A DNA stretch of 64,000 nt from Streptomyces avidinii (GTDB lineage: Bacteria > Actinomycetota > Actinomycetes > Streptomycetales > Streptomycetaceae), in contig NZ_BMVL01000007.1 in the NCBI RefSeq assembly GCF_014650695.1, positions 447,410-511,409 on the forward strand. Direction: 5' to 3'. A program made the position numbers and the translations under genes. The notes below the pieces were generated by a model. That model was not told the DNA's origin and made no database searches. It worked only from the letters and a program-made list of their open reading frames with translations. Shown piece by piece: positions 49,227 through 57,064 of the stretch (its first letter is position 1; every line of letters starts with the position of its first letter).

Positions 49227-50191
49227 AGCGATCGCTCCCCCATCAGACCGGCCGCGCCCTTGGCCAGCATCTCGTCCGCGAGTTCGCGGCCGAGCGCCAT
49301 GGCCTCGTCGTACGACTGGGGCACGGGACCGGTGGTGGACAGCTGCACCAGCGTCGTGCCGTCGAGGGTTCCGACGACGCCGCGCAGGCGCATTTCATTG
49401 ACAATCTCCCCGTCCGCCAGAAGGTCGGCGAACGCGCCCACGGGTGCGCTGCAGCCTGCCTCCAGGGCGGCGAGCAGGGAACGCTCGGCGGTCACGGCGG
49501 CCCGGGTGTGCGGGTCGTCGAGTTCGCCGAGCGCGGCGACGAGGTCCGTGTCGGACGCGAGGCACTCCACGGCCAGGGCGCCCTGGCCGGGAGCCGGCAG
49601 GACGCTGTCGACGGGCAGCAGGTCGGTCGCTTCGTCACCGCGCCCGATCCGGTTCAGTCCGGCGGCCGCCAGCACGACGGCGTCGAGCTCACCGTCACGG
49701 ACGAAGCCGATCCGGGTGTCGACGTTGCCGCGGATCGGCACCGTCTCGATCCGCTTGCCGAGCGACAGCGCCAGGTGGTTGAGCTGGGCGGTGCGCCGCG
49801 GCGACCCGGTACCGATCCGGGCACCGTCGGGCAGCTGCTCGAAGGTCAGACCGTCCCGGGCGACGAGCGCGTCCCGCGCGTCCTCGCGGCGCGGCATGGC
49901 CGCGATCACGAGGTCGTCGGGCTGCGCCGTCGGCAGGTCCTTCAGCGAGTGCACGGCGAAGTCGACGTCACCGCGCAGCAGCGCGTCGCGCAGGGCCGTG
50001 ACGAACACGCCCGTCCCGCCGATCTGCGAGAGGTGCTCGCGCGAGACGTCGCCGTAGGTCGTGATCTCCACGAGCTCGACGGCCCGGCCGGTGACGGCCC
50101 GTACCGCGTCGGCGACGTGCCCCGACTGGGACATGGCCAGCTTGCTCCGCCGCGTACCGAGCCGCAGCGGCTGGTCGGGACGTGTGTTCAT
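49223..50191 (-). CDS. hemC: Hydroxymethylbilane synthase (porphobilinogen deaminase)
   Basis: 322 residues, ATG overlapping the hemA stop (ATGA). All family motifs are present: LRLGTRRSKLAMSQSGHVAD, HSLKDLPTAQPDDL, PRREDARDAL, IRGNVDTRIGFV and the cofactor cysteine in LLAALEAGCSAPVGAF. It joins four porphobilinogens into hydroxymethylbilane using a dipyrromethane cofactor. Translationally coupled to hemA and hemD. Confidence 0.97.
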   Translation of the reverse strand: MNTRPDQPLRLGTRRSKLAMSQSGHVADAVRAVTGRAVELVEITTYGDVSREHLSQIGGTGVFVTALRDALLRGDVDFAVHSLKDLPTAQPDDLVIAAMPRREDARDALVARDGLTFEQLPDGARIGTGSPRRTAQLNHLALSLGKRIETVPIRGNVDTRIGFVRDGELDAVVLAAAGLNRIGRGDEATDLLPVDSVLPAPGQGALAVECLASDTDLVAALGELDDPHTRAAVTAERSLLAALEAGCSAPVGAFADLLADGEIVNEMRLRGVVGTLDGTTLVQLSTTGPVPQSYDEAMALGRELADEMLAKGAAGLMGERSL

Positions 50192-51927
50192 GATGCCCGT
50201 CCTGGGTCGTCGTCGTTCATCGGATCGGCCGCGTCCGCCCGGCTGACGGAAGCAACCGTCTGAGGGTCGAGGTCGAAGAGTTCGCGCAGCGCTTCCGCGT
50301 ACCCGGCGCCGCCGGGCTCGCTCGCGAGCTGCTTGACGCGCACGGTCGGCGCGTGGAGGAGCTTGTCCACGACGCGGCGCACGGTCTGGGTGACCTCGGC
50401 ACGCTGCCGTTCGTCGAGGTCGGGCACCCGCCCGTCGAGGCGCGCCACTTCCATGGCCACGACCTCGGCCGCCATGGCCCGCAGGGCGACGACGGTGGGC
50501 GTGATGTGCGCCGCCCGCTGCGCCGCCCCGAAGGCCGCCACTTCCTGGGCGACTATCGCGCGCACGGCGTCGACGTCGGCCGCCATCGGGGCGTCGGCGG
50601 ACGCCTCCGCGAGCGACTCGATGTCCACGAGGCGTACGCCCGGGATCCGGTGCACGGCCGCGTCGATGTCCCTGGGCATGGCCAGGTCGAGCAGCGCGAG
50701 CCGGACGGCGGCCGGCCGGTCCTGCGTACGGGTGCTCCTGCGCGGCTGCCGCTGCGCGGCGGCCTCGCCCTGGTCGGCCCAGGTCCCGTGCAGTTCGAGG
50801 GAGTTGGCGTCGACCCCGGTCAGCGCGGAGCGCCCGTCCGGCCCGACGGGACACCCGTCGTCCACGGGAGCGCTGATGGTCCGAGCCGCCCCGGCATCGG
50901 CCAGGCGCCTCCCGCCTTCGGCAGCGGCCGCAAGACGAGCCACGACATCAGCCAGTTCCAGCCCCGCCAGGGGGCCCCTCCCAGCGGTAGCCGGGGGAGT
51001 TCGAGGCGCGGGGGTCCGGGGGCGGAGCCCCTGGGAGGCCCGGGGCGCAGCCCCGGCCTCGTCCTGCTCCGCCGGCGCGAGCCCACCGGCGCCCCAGGAC
51101 ACGGCGGCCAGCACGTCGTCGGCGGTCAGCACCAGCCCGGTCGCGCCCGTGCAGGACACCACCACGTCGACTCGTGTCAGCTCATCGGCGACGCGGGCCA
51201 TCGGCACGGCCACGGCCGAGACCCCGGTGCCCGAGGCAACCAGAATCTCCGCAAGCCGCTCCGCCCGGTCGGCGGTCCGGTTCGCCACGACGATCTCGGC
51301 CACACCGACACGCGCCAGCGTCGCCGCGGCCAGCGAGGACATCGACCCGGCCCCGATCACCAGCGCCCGCTTGCCGGCGGCCCACTCGCCCACCGGCGCG
51401 TTCACGGCGAGCTGCTCCAGCCCGAAGGTCACCAGCGACTGGCCCGCCCGGTCGATCCCGGTCTCGGAGTGCGCCCGCTTGCCGACCCGCAGCGCCTGCT
51501 GGAACAGATCGTTGATCAGCCGGCCGGCGGTGTGCAGCTCCTGCCCCAGCGCCAGCGCGTCCTTGATCTGGCCGAGGATCTGCCCCTCGCCCACGACCAT
51601 CGAGTCCAGTCCGCACGCCACCGAGAACAGGTGGTGCACCGCCCGGTCCTCGTAGTGCACGTACAGGTACGGGGTGAGCTCCTCCAGCCCGACCCCGCTG
51701 TGCTGCGCGAGCAGCGTGGACAGCTCCGCGACGCCGGCGTGGAACTTGTCCACGTCCGCGTACAGCTCGATCCGGTTGCAGGTGGCGAGCACGGTCGCCT
51801 CGGTCGCCGGTTCGGCGGCGAGGGTGTCGTGCAGCAGCTTCACCTTGGCATCGGCGGACAGCGAAGCCCGCTCCAGCACGCTCACGGGCGCGCTGCGGTG
51901 GCTCAGCCCTACGACGAGCAGACTCAT
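50188..51927 (-). CDS. hemA: Glutamyl-tRNA reductase with long linker insertion
   Basis: 579 residues, ATG overlapping the rex stop. Catalytic C50 lies in LATCNRIELYAD; the Rossmann fold has KRALVIGAGSMSSLAAATLAR; the C-terminal dimerisation helices end VKQLASEPGGAGYAEALREL. It makes glutamate-1-semialdehyde, the first haem step. Residues about 275-395 are a low-complexity insertion missing in E. coli-type enzymes (420-residue class). Part of it (residues ~288-322) is encoded by the GC-rich interspersed sequence 50961-51063, which looks like the common intergenic repeat of Streptomyces but is translated here in frame. Confidence 0.95.
   Translation of the reverse strand: MSLLVVGLSHRSAPVSVLERASLSADAKVKLLHDTLAAEPATEATVLATCNRIELYADVDKFHAGVAELSTLLAQHSGVGLEELTPYLYVHYEDRAVHHLFSVACGLDSMVVGEGQILGQIKDALALGQELHTAGRLINDLFQQALRVGKRAHSETGIDRAGQSLVTFGLEQLAVNAPVGEWAAGKRALVIGAGSMSSLAAATLARVGVAEIVVANRTADRAERLAEILVASGTGVSAVAVPMARVADELTRVDVVVSCTGATGLVLTADDVLAAVSWGAGGLAPAEQDEAGAAPRASQGLRPRTPAPRTPPATAGRGPLAGLELADVVARLAAAAEGGRRLADAGAARTISAPVDDGCPVGPDGRSALTGVDANSLELHGTWADQGEAAAQRQPRRSTRTQDRPAAVRLALLDLAMPRDIDAAVHRIPGVRLVDIESLAEASADAPMAADVDAVRAIVAQEVAAFGAAQRAAHITPTVVALRAMAAEVVAMEVARLDGRVPDLDERQRAEVTQTVRRVVDKLLHAPTVRVKQLASEPGGAGYAEALRELFDLDPQTVASVSRADAADPMNDDDPGRAS
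50961..51063 (-). repeat. Streptomyces-type GC repeat embedded in hemA
   Basis: On the + strand this contains ggggtccgggggcggagccc and a nearby ggcccggggcgcagccccgg, self-complementary pieces that resemble the short dispersed elements usually found between Streptomyces genes. Here it is inside hemA in frame. Confidence 0.6.
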
Positions 51928-52730
51928 GCCGGCATCACCGCCGGAACGTCACCCTCGGGCCCGCCCTTGCGCGTCTCGGCGGCGCTGCGCCCGGCCGGCG
52001 GCACCACGGCCGCGGCGGGGGCGGCGCCGCCCACGGAGGAGCCGCCGGCGGCAGCGGCGGCCGCTTCCTCACCGGCCTTGCGCTGCTCGTGGAAGGCGAG
52101 GATCTGGAGCTCGATGGAGAGGTCGACCTTGCGCACGTCCACGCCCTCGGGCACGGACAGCACGGTGGGCGCGAAGTTCAGGATGGAGGTGACGCCGGCC
52201 GCGATCAGCCGCTCGCTGACCTGCTGCGCCGCACCCGCGGGGGTCGCGATCACGCCGATCGAGACGCCGTTCTCCTCGATGATCTTCTCCAGATCATCGG
52301 TGTGCTGCACGGACATGCCGGCGACGGGCTTGCCGGCCATCGCCGGGTCGGCGTCGATGAGGGCCGCGACACGGAAGCCGCGCGCGGAGAAGCCGCCGTA
52401 GTTGGCGAGCGCGGCGCCGAGGTTACCGATGCCGACGATGACGACCGGCCAGTCCTGGGTCAGACCGAGCTCGCGGGAGATCTGGTAGACGAGGTACTCG
52501 ACGTCGTAGCCGACGCCGCGGGTCCCGTAGGAACCCAGGTACGAGAAGTCCTTGCGCAGCTTCGCGGAGTTGACTCCGGCGGCGGCCGCGAGCTCCTCGG
52601 AGGACACCGTGGGCACCGATCGCTCGGAGAGCGCGGTGAGGGCACGCAAGTACAGCGGAAGCCGGGCGACAGTGGCCTCGGGAATACCTCGGCTGCGGGT
52701 CGCCGGTCGGTGAGTTCGGCCAGTTGCCAC
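51924..52730 (-). CDS. rex: Redox-sensing repressor Rex
   Basis: 268 residues from GTG 52730 (aggag 6 bp upstream); an open frame further upstream lacks a start. Residues 10-85: winged helix (RLPLYLRALTALSERSVPTV, NSAKLRKDFSYLG, the SYLGSYGTRGVGYDV wing). Residues 95-215: Rossmann fold binding NADH (VVIVGIGNLGAALANYGGF). A C-terminal Ala/Pro-rich tail of about 45 residues follows. Rex releases DNA at high NADH/NAD+, and controls haem and respiratory genes. It heads the operon with hemA-hemC-hemD. A ROP operator is 77 bp upstream, so autoregulation is expected. Confidence 0.95.
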   Translation of the reverse strand: MATGRTHRPATRSRGIPEATVARLPLYLRALTALSERSVPTVSSEELAAAAGVNSAKLRKDFSYLGSYGTRGVGYDVEYLVYQISRELGLTQDWPVVIVGIGNLGAALANYGGFSARGFRVAALIDADPAMAGKPVAGMSVQHTDDLEKIIEENGVSIGVIATPAGAAQQVSERLIAAGVTSILNFAPTVLSVPEGVDVRKVDLSIELQILAFHEQRKAGEEAAAAAAGGSSVGGAAPAAAVVPPAGRSAAETRKGGPEGDVPAVMPA

Positions 52731-52806
52731 GATGCTCCTGCGGGATGAGCGGGGCTGCAGGCGGCCACTTGTCCCAGGACCGCCCCGTCGACAGCAGGCT
52801 ATGCCT

Positions 52807-52824
52807 TTGTGAACGCGTGCACAA
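52807..52824 (-). promoter_or_regulatory. Rex operator (ROP)
   Basis: TTGTGAACGCGTGCACAA, differing by one base from the palindromic consensus TTGTGAANNNNTTCACAA, 77 bp upstream of the rex start and near a TAGCCT -10 on the minus strand. Confidence 0.88.
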
Positions 52825-53003
52825 AGATTGTGTCCGGTTTGTCCGACCAAAGTGACCGGGGTCACGCGAGTTCGGCAGACAAAGCCGGAACCAGCGGCAC
52901 GCCGAACCCGTTCAAATCCCAAAGGGGGCAAAACCGTGCACACTCCTCACAGATACGCCCCCGAGACCCCATAAAACGCCCATGATGGTAACCGGGAGGA
53001 GGG

Positions 53004-53282
53004 TCAGGCCTCCAGCGCCCGCCGGAGCCGGTCCGGGTTCACCCTCCAGAAGGTGTGCTGCTCGCCGTCCACGAGCACCACCGGAATCTGCTCCCAGTGC
53101 AACCGGTAGAGCTCCTCGTCCTGCGAGATGTCCTTCTTCTCCCATTGCGCACCGGTCTCGGCACACACCTGGGCGACCACCTCCTCCGCCTCGTCGCACA
53201 GGTGGCACCCCGGCTTCCCGATGAGCGTGACCATCCGCTCCCCGGGACGCTTCTTTTCCTTACGGCGAAACAAAGGGCTCAT
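53004..53282 (-). CDS. Glutaredoxin-like protein (CxxC)
   Basis: 92 residues from ATG 53282. LIGKPGCHLCDEAEEVVAQV has the CHLC active site; EQIPVVLVDGEQHTFWRVNPDRLRRAL completes the thioredoxin-type fold of the Glrx/DUF836 group. It is small and basic at the N-terminus (MSPLFRRKEKKRP). Monocistronic, divergent from the HAD gene over 106 bp. It likely reduces disulfides or mixed thiols (mycothiol-linked in actinomycetes). Confidence 0.88.
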   Translation of the reverse strand: MSPLFRRKEKKRPGERMVTLIGKPGCHLCDEAEEVVAQVCAETGAQWEKKDISQDEELYRLHWEQIPVVLVDGEQHTFWRVNPDRLRRALEA

Positions 53283-53350
53283 GCGGCCATTCTCCCGCGC
53301 CCTCGCGTAACAGGAGCGCCCCGAAGAGTTCACGCCTCCGCATCCCATCG

Positions 53351-53368
53351 GTTCGGGAACTCCCGAAC
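53351..53368. promoter_or_regulatory. Perfect palindrome in divergent glutaredoxin/HAD gap
   Basis: GTTCGGGA-AC-TCCCGAAC, perfect 8-bp arms. Just downstream is TATGCT (53377-53382), a -10 six bases from the HAD ATG (leaderless). The palindrome is where a repressor or activator would sit. Confidence 0.6.
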
Positions 53369-53388
53369 ACAGTGGCTATGCTCGCGTC

Positions 53389-54363
53389 ATGGCCGCTCTC
53401 GGATGGCTCCCCCCTCGTCGGCGCTCCGCCACCGCACGCAGCGTGCTGGCGGGCGAGGCCTCGGCCGAGGCCGCCCGCAAGACCGCTCTGACCGAGGCCC
53501 CACCGCTCACCGGGCCCGAAACGGAACCGGGGACCCGCGCCGAGGAGGGCCCCGAACCGACCCCGGAAGAGCCCGCCTTCCCGGTCGCCGGCGACGATCT
53601 CGCCGCCGCCTTCTTCGATCTCGACAACACCGTCATGCAGGGCGCCGCGATCTTCCACTTCGGCCGCGGCCTCTACAAGCGCGAGTTCTTCCGGCGCCGC
53701 GAACTCGCCCGCTTCGCCTGGCAGCAGGCCTGGTTCCGGCTGGCCGGCGTCGAGGACCCCGAGCACATGCAGGACGCCCGCGACAGCGCCCTGTCCATCG
53801 TCAAGGGCCACAAGGTCTCCGAGCTGATGTCGATCGGCGAGGAGATCTACGACGAGTACATGGCCGAGCGGATCTGGCCCGGCACCCGCGCCCTGGCCCA
53901 GGCCCACCTCGACGCCGGCCAGAAGGTGTGGCTGGTCACGGCCGCCCCCGTGGAGACCGCCACGATCATCGCCCGCCGCCTCGGCCTCACCGGGGCCCTC
54001 GGCACCGTCGCCGAGTCCGTCGACGGGGTCTACACCGGCCGCCTGGTCGGCGAGCCGCTGCACGGCCCCGCCAAGGCAGAGGCGGTCCGCGCCCTGGCCG
54101 CCGCCGAGGGGCTCGATCTCGAACGCTGCGCGGCGTACAGCGATTCGCACAACGACATCCCGATGCTGTCGCTGGTCGGACATCCGTACGCGATCAATCC
54201 CGACACAAAACTTCGCAAGCATGCCCGGACCAACGACTGGCGGCTGCGCGACTATCGGACCGGTCGCAAGGCCGTGAAGGTCGGCGTCCCGGCGGCCGCC
54301 GGCGTCGGCGCGATCGCGGGCGGCGCGGCCGCCGCCATCGCCCTGCACCGCCGCCGCAAGTAA
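53389..54363 (+). CDS. HAD-IB family phosphatase (SerB-like)
   Basis: 324 residues, ATG leaderless with TATGCT 6 bp upstream. A disordered N-terminus of about 65 residues, then the HAD domain: motif I FFDLDNTVMQGAA, motif II LVTAAPVETA, motif IV AYSDSHNDIPMLSLV, and a cap (FHFGRGLYKREFFRRRELAR). The C-terminus ends in a membrane-like helix (AAAGVGAIAGGAAAAIALHRRRK), suggesting membrane association. Members are HAD-IB phosphatases like PSPase or glycerol-phosphate phosphatases. It lies just upstream of bldN but has a separate promoter. Confidence 0.88.
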   Translation: MAALGWLPPRRRSATARSVLAGEASAEAARKTALTEAPPLTGPETEPGTRAEEGPEPTPEEPAFPVAGDDLAAAFFDLDNTVMQGAAIFHFGRGLYKREFFRRRELARFAWQQAWFRLAGVEDPEHMQDARDSALSIVKGHKVSELMSIGEEIYDEYMAERIWPGTRALAQAHLDAGQKVWLVTAAPVETATIIARRLGLTGALGTVAESVDGVYTGRLVGEPLHGPAKAEAVRALAAAEGLDLERCAAYSDSHNDIPMLSLVGHPYAINPDTKLRKHARTNDWRLRDYRTGRKAVKVGVPAAAGVGAIAGGAAAAIALHRRRK

Positions 54364-54724
54364 CAACCCCAGGCCCGGGGCCCGCGAGCCCCGGGGCCGC
54401 CGCCCGGCACGGCCCTGCCACGGGCATTCGCTCACCTCTACCCGCGCCCCCGGCGCGGCACTCCGGCATGCCCGACTCGGTCGCGAGCCCCCATGGAAGC
54501 GTCCATTCCGCGCACCCAAGCGATCAAGAATCGATCACCATCTGCGACTGAATATGCCCTCGACACGCAACAGAAGTGTCGGAACCGGTGATTTGAGCAA
54601 CTGGGTGTAGCGCTGCCTGTACGAAGCGTTATTCTCCTCAAACGCATGCCACCGGTCATCTGTCGCCACGACGGGTGAACGGTCCCGCACTGCACGTGAT
54701 GGAAGCTCTGCCTCTGGGAGTCCC
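54364..54724. other. bldN upstream region
   Basis: 361 bp without a coding gene between the HAD and bldN genes. It includes a relatively AT-rich patch near 54520-54650 and a weak hairpin (CGACAC and GTGTCG at 54561-54581). This is where the bldN promoters must be; I see no certain BldD box and no ORF of note. Confidence 0.5.
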
Positions 54725-55537
54725 GTGTACCCACCTGTCGGGGTTGACGCCTCGGGCCTGGCTCAGCTGCGCGCAACGGTCCTCGACCACCTGCGCGGCT
54801 TCGTCCCCACCGCGTACGCCGTCCCCGCCTTCGCCGCCGCGGTCCCTGCCGGCCTCGGCCCGGCCGGTCCTTGCTATGCCCTGACCGACGGCGGCGCGAC
54901 GGTGGGCAGACGAGGTCGCGCCGCCGGCGGCTCGAACGCCGCCGGCACCGCCACCCAGGCCACCCACCGCCGTCCCACGGCGGACAGCGACCAGGCCCGC
55001 ATGATGGACCTGGTCGAACGCGCCCAGGCGGGCGAGGCCGATGCCTTCGGCCGCCTGTACGACCAGTACAGCGACACGGTCTACCGGTACATCTACTACC
55101 GCGTCGGCGGCAAGGCGACCGCGGAGGACCTCACCAGCGAGACGTTCCTGCGCGCCCTGCGCCGGATCTCCACCTTCACCTGGCAGGGCCGCGACTTCGG
55201 CGCCTGGCTCGTGACGATCGCCCGGAACCTGGTGGCGGACCACTTCAAGTCCAGCCGCTTCCGGCTGGAGGTCACCACCGGCGAGATGCTCGACGCGAAC
55301 GAGGTCGAGCGCAGCCCCGAGGACTCGGTCCTGGAGTCCCTCTCCAACGCGGCCCTGCTGGAAGCCGTGCGCAAGCTCAATCCACAGCAGCAGGAGTGCG
55401 TGACCCTGCGCTTCCTGCAGGGCCTCTCGGTCGCCGAGACGGCCCGGGTGATGGGGAAGAACGAGGGCGCCATCAAGACGCTCCAGTACCGGGCGGTCCG
55501 CACCCTGGCCCGCCTCCTTCCCGAAGACGCCCGCTGA
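54725..55537 (+). CDS. bldN: Developmental ECF sigma factor BldN
   Basis: 270 residues, GTG start. Its N-terminal extension (VYPPVGVDASGLAQLRATVLDHLRGFV and following ~85 residues) precedes the sigma2 domain (EADAFGRLYDQYSDTVYRYI, KATAEDLTSETFLRAL) and sigma4 (LNPQQQECVTLRFLQGLSVAETARVMG, NEGAIKTLQYRAVRTLARLL). I recognise it as the BldN ECF sigma factor by nearly complete match in these regions. In S. coelicolor BldN is made with an N-terminal extension of about 85 residues that is removed in development. It directs chaplin/rodlin and bldM expression. The cognate anti-sigma gene rsbN follows, 228 bp downstream. Confidence 0.97.
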   Translation: MYPPVGVDASGLAQLRATVLDHLRGFVPTAYAVPAFAAAVPAGLGPAGPCYALTDGGATVGRRGRAAGGSNAAGTATQATHRRPTADSDQARMMDLVERAQAGEADAFGRLYDQYSDTVYRYIYYRVGGKATAEDLTSETFLRALRRISTFTWQGRDFGAWLVTIARNLVADHFKSSRFRLEVTTGEMLDANEVERSPEDSVLESLSNAALLEAVRKLNPQQQECVTLRFLQGLSVAETARVMGKNEGAIKTLQYRAVRTLARLLPEDAR

Positions 55538-55704
55538 CCCTCCGACACCACACAACCTCACACTCGGTGACCCCTCGATGACGCTGTGGTCAGATCATCC
55601 TTCGTCCGTAACCCAAGTGCCGCGACGCTCGTTGTGCGGAATGCAGGCTCCCTGTGGACACGCTTTGCCCGAAGCCGCTCACTCGAAAGTGTGGATGCGC
55701 TCAA

Positions 55705-55719
55705 GGAAGGCAACCTTCC
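55705..55719. promoter_or_regulatory. Inverted repeat upstream of rsbN
   Basis: GGAAGG-caa-CCTTCC, perfect 6-bp arms about 47 bp upstream of the rsbN start; possible control element or part of a promoter in the bldN-rsbN gap. Confidence 0.4.
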
Positions 55720-55765
55720 GGACACCTTGGGGAGTCGATCGTCATGACGAGAGGAGGTGCCGCCA

Positions 55766-56971
55766 GTGATCGCGAACGTGACCCCGCACCGGCGGGCGAA
55801 CGCCTTCGCCCAGGCCCTGGAGGATCGGACCCCGTCCGACCTTTCGGAACCGGACTCGGCGGCCGAGCAGTCCGAGGCACCTGCCGAACCTGCCGACCAC
55901 GACCGGTTGTTGGCCCTGGCGAGCGTGCTCGGCGAAAGAATGCCGCGCCCAGTGCTGGACCCCGAGGTCAAAGTGGTGCAACGAGCCCAGCTCATTGCCG
56001 CCATGGAGGCCATGGTGCTGGAGGAGAGGGCCGGGGGCGGTGCCGCCTCGGACCCTCAGGTGCCCGAACAGCGGACCGGCCGCGGCGCCCACCGGGCGAC
56101 CCCGCTCCGGAAATTGCGGCCCCGCTCCCGCTGGTCCAAGGGCATCGCAGCGGGCGGCCTCACCGTGGGTGTGGCCGCAGGGGCCTTCAGCGGAGTGGCC
56201 GCTGCCAGTTCCGACGCCCTGCCCGGTGACCACCTCTACCCCGTGAAGCGGGGCATGGAGGACCTGAAGCTGGGGATGGCCGACGACGACGCGGACCGGG
56301 GCGAGCTCTATCTCGACCAGGCATCCAGTCGCCTGTCGGAAGCCCGCAGGCTGATGGAACGAGGCCGGCTCGGCGACCTGGACCACGAGTCCCTGGGCGC
56401 GATCCGCCGGGCACTGGCGGGTGTGAAGCACGACGCGGAGGCAGGCCACCGCCTCCTCCAGGCAGCGTACGAACGGGACGGCTCGCTCGGCCCGATCCAG
56501 AAGCTGTCGTCGTTCTCCCGCTCGCACCGCGACGCGTGGGGCAAGCTCCGGGAGAAGCTCCCGGCGCAGCTCACCGACGTCGGCGGAGAGGTGGAGTCGG
56601 TCTTCCAGGCCATAGACGAAGACGTGGCGCCGCTCCAGAGCCTGCTCCCGAAGCCCCCGGAGCAGTCCCGCGGCACCGGAGGCACCCCCGGCTCGTCCGC
56701 CAAGCCGGGCACCCCGAGCGGCACACAGCATTCCGCCCCCGCCGCCGGCACGCCCTCCGGCAGCCCCACGGCGCCGTCCCCCTCGGGCAGCTCCCGGCCT
56801 CCCGCCGGCGGCCTCCTGGGCGGTACGGGCGAGCTGCTCAACCCGCCCGCGGGACAATCGGCACCGCCCGCCTCGGGCAATCCGGAGATCCCCCAGCCGG
56901 ACATCACCATCCCGCCCCTGCTCCCGGGCCTCCTCCCGGGCCTGGGCCTGGGCACGGAGGACGCCGAGTAA
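55766..56971 (+). CDS. rsbN: RsbN-type anti-sigma factor (DUF5667)
   Basis: 401 residues from GTG 55766, preceded by gaggagg (8 bp). An earlier GTG at 55757 overlaps the RBS. N-terminal residues 1-110 (VIANVTPHRRANAFAQALED and DHDRLLALASVLGE) are the sigma-binding cytoplasmic part; one membrane helix (KGIAAGGLTVGVAAGAFSGVA, ~125-150); then a DUF5667 extracytoplasmic domain (DALPGDHLYPVKRGMEDLKL) and a Pro/Ser-rich tail ending near LLPGLGLGTEDAE. RsbN keeps BldN inactive in vegetative cells in Streptomyces. Terminates at a strong hairpin. Confidence 0.94.
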   Translation: MIANVTPHRRANAFAQALEDRTPSDLSEPDSAAEQSEAPAEPADHDRLLALASVLGERMPRPVLDPEVKVVQRAQLIAAMEAMVLEERAGGGAASDPQVPEQRTGRGAHRATPLRKLRPRSRWSKGIAAGGLTVGVAAGAFSGVAAASSDALPGDHLYPVKRGMEDLKLGMADDDADRGELYLDQASSRLSEARRLMERGRLGDLDHESLGAIRRALAGVKHDAEAGHRLLQAAYERDGSLGPIQKLSSFSRSHRDAWGKLREKLPAQLTDVGGEVESVFQAIDEDVAPLQSLLPKPPEQSRGTGGTPGSSAKPGTPSGTQHSAPAAGTPSGSPTAPSPSGSSRPPAGGLLGGTGELLNPPAGQSAPPASGNPEIPQPDITIPPLLPGLLPGLGLGTEDAE

Positions 56972-56977
56972 GGAGGA

Positions 56978-57007
56978 AGGGCGGGGCCGCCCAGGCGGCC
57001 CCGCCCT
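56978..57007. terminator. Bidirectional terminator after rsbN
   Basis: 14-bp perfect arms AGGGCGGGGCCGCC and GGCGGCCCCGCCCT with a 2-nt loop, followed by TTTCCTTC; rsbN and the acyltransferase gene converge on it. Confidence 0.85.
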
Positions 57008-57064
57008 TTCCTTCGCCCCGCCCGCCCCCGGCCCGCTCCGGCTCGGGCGCTGCTCCGGCACGCC

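Noticed and set aside
54364..54724. tRNA or small RNA gene upstream of bldN
   Set aside because: No cloverleaf, no CCA end and only one weak 6-bp hairpin; regarded as the promoter region.
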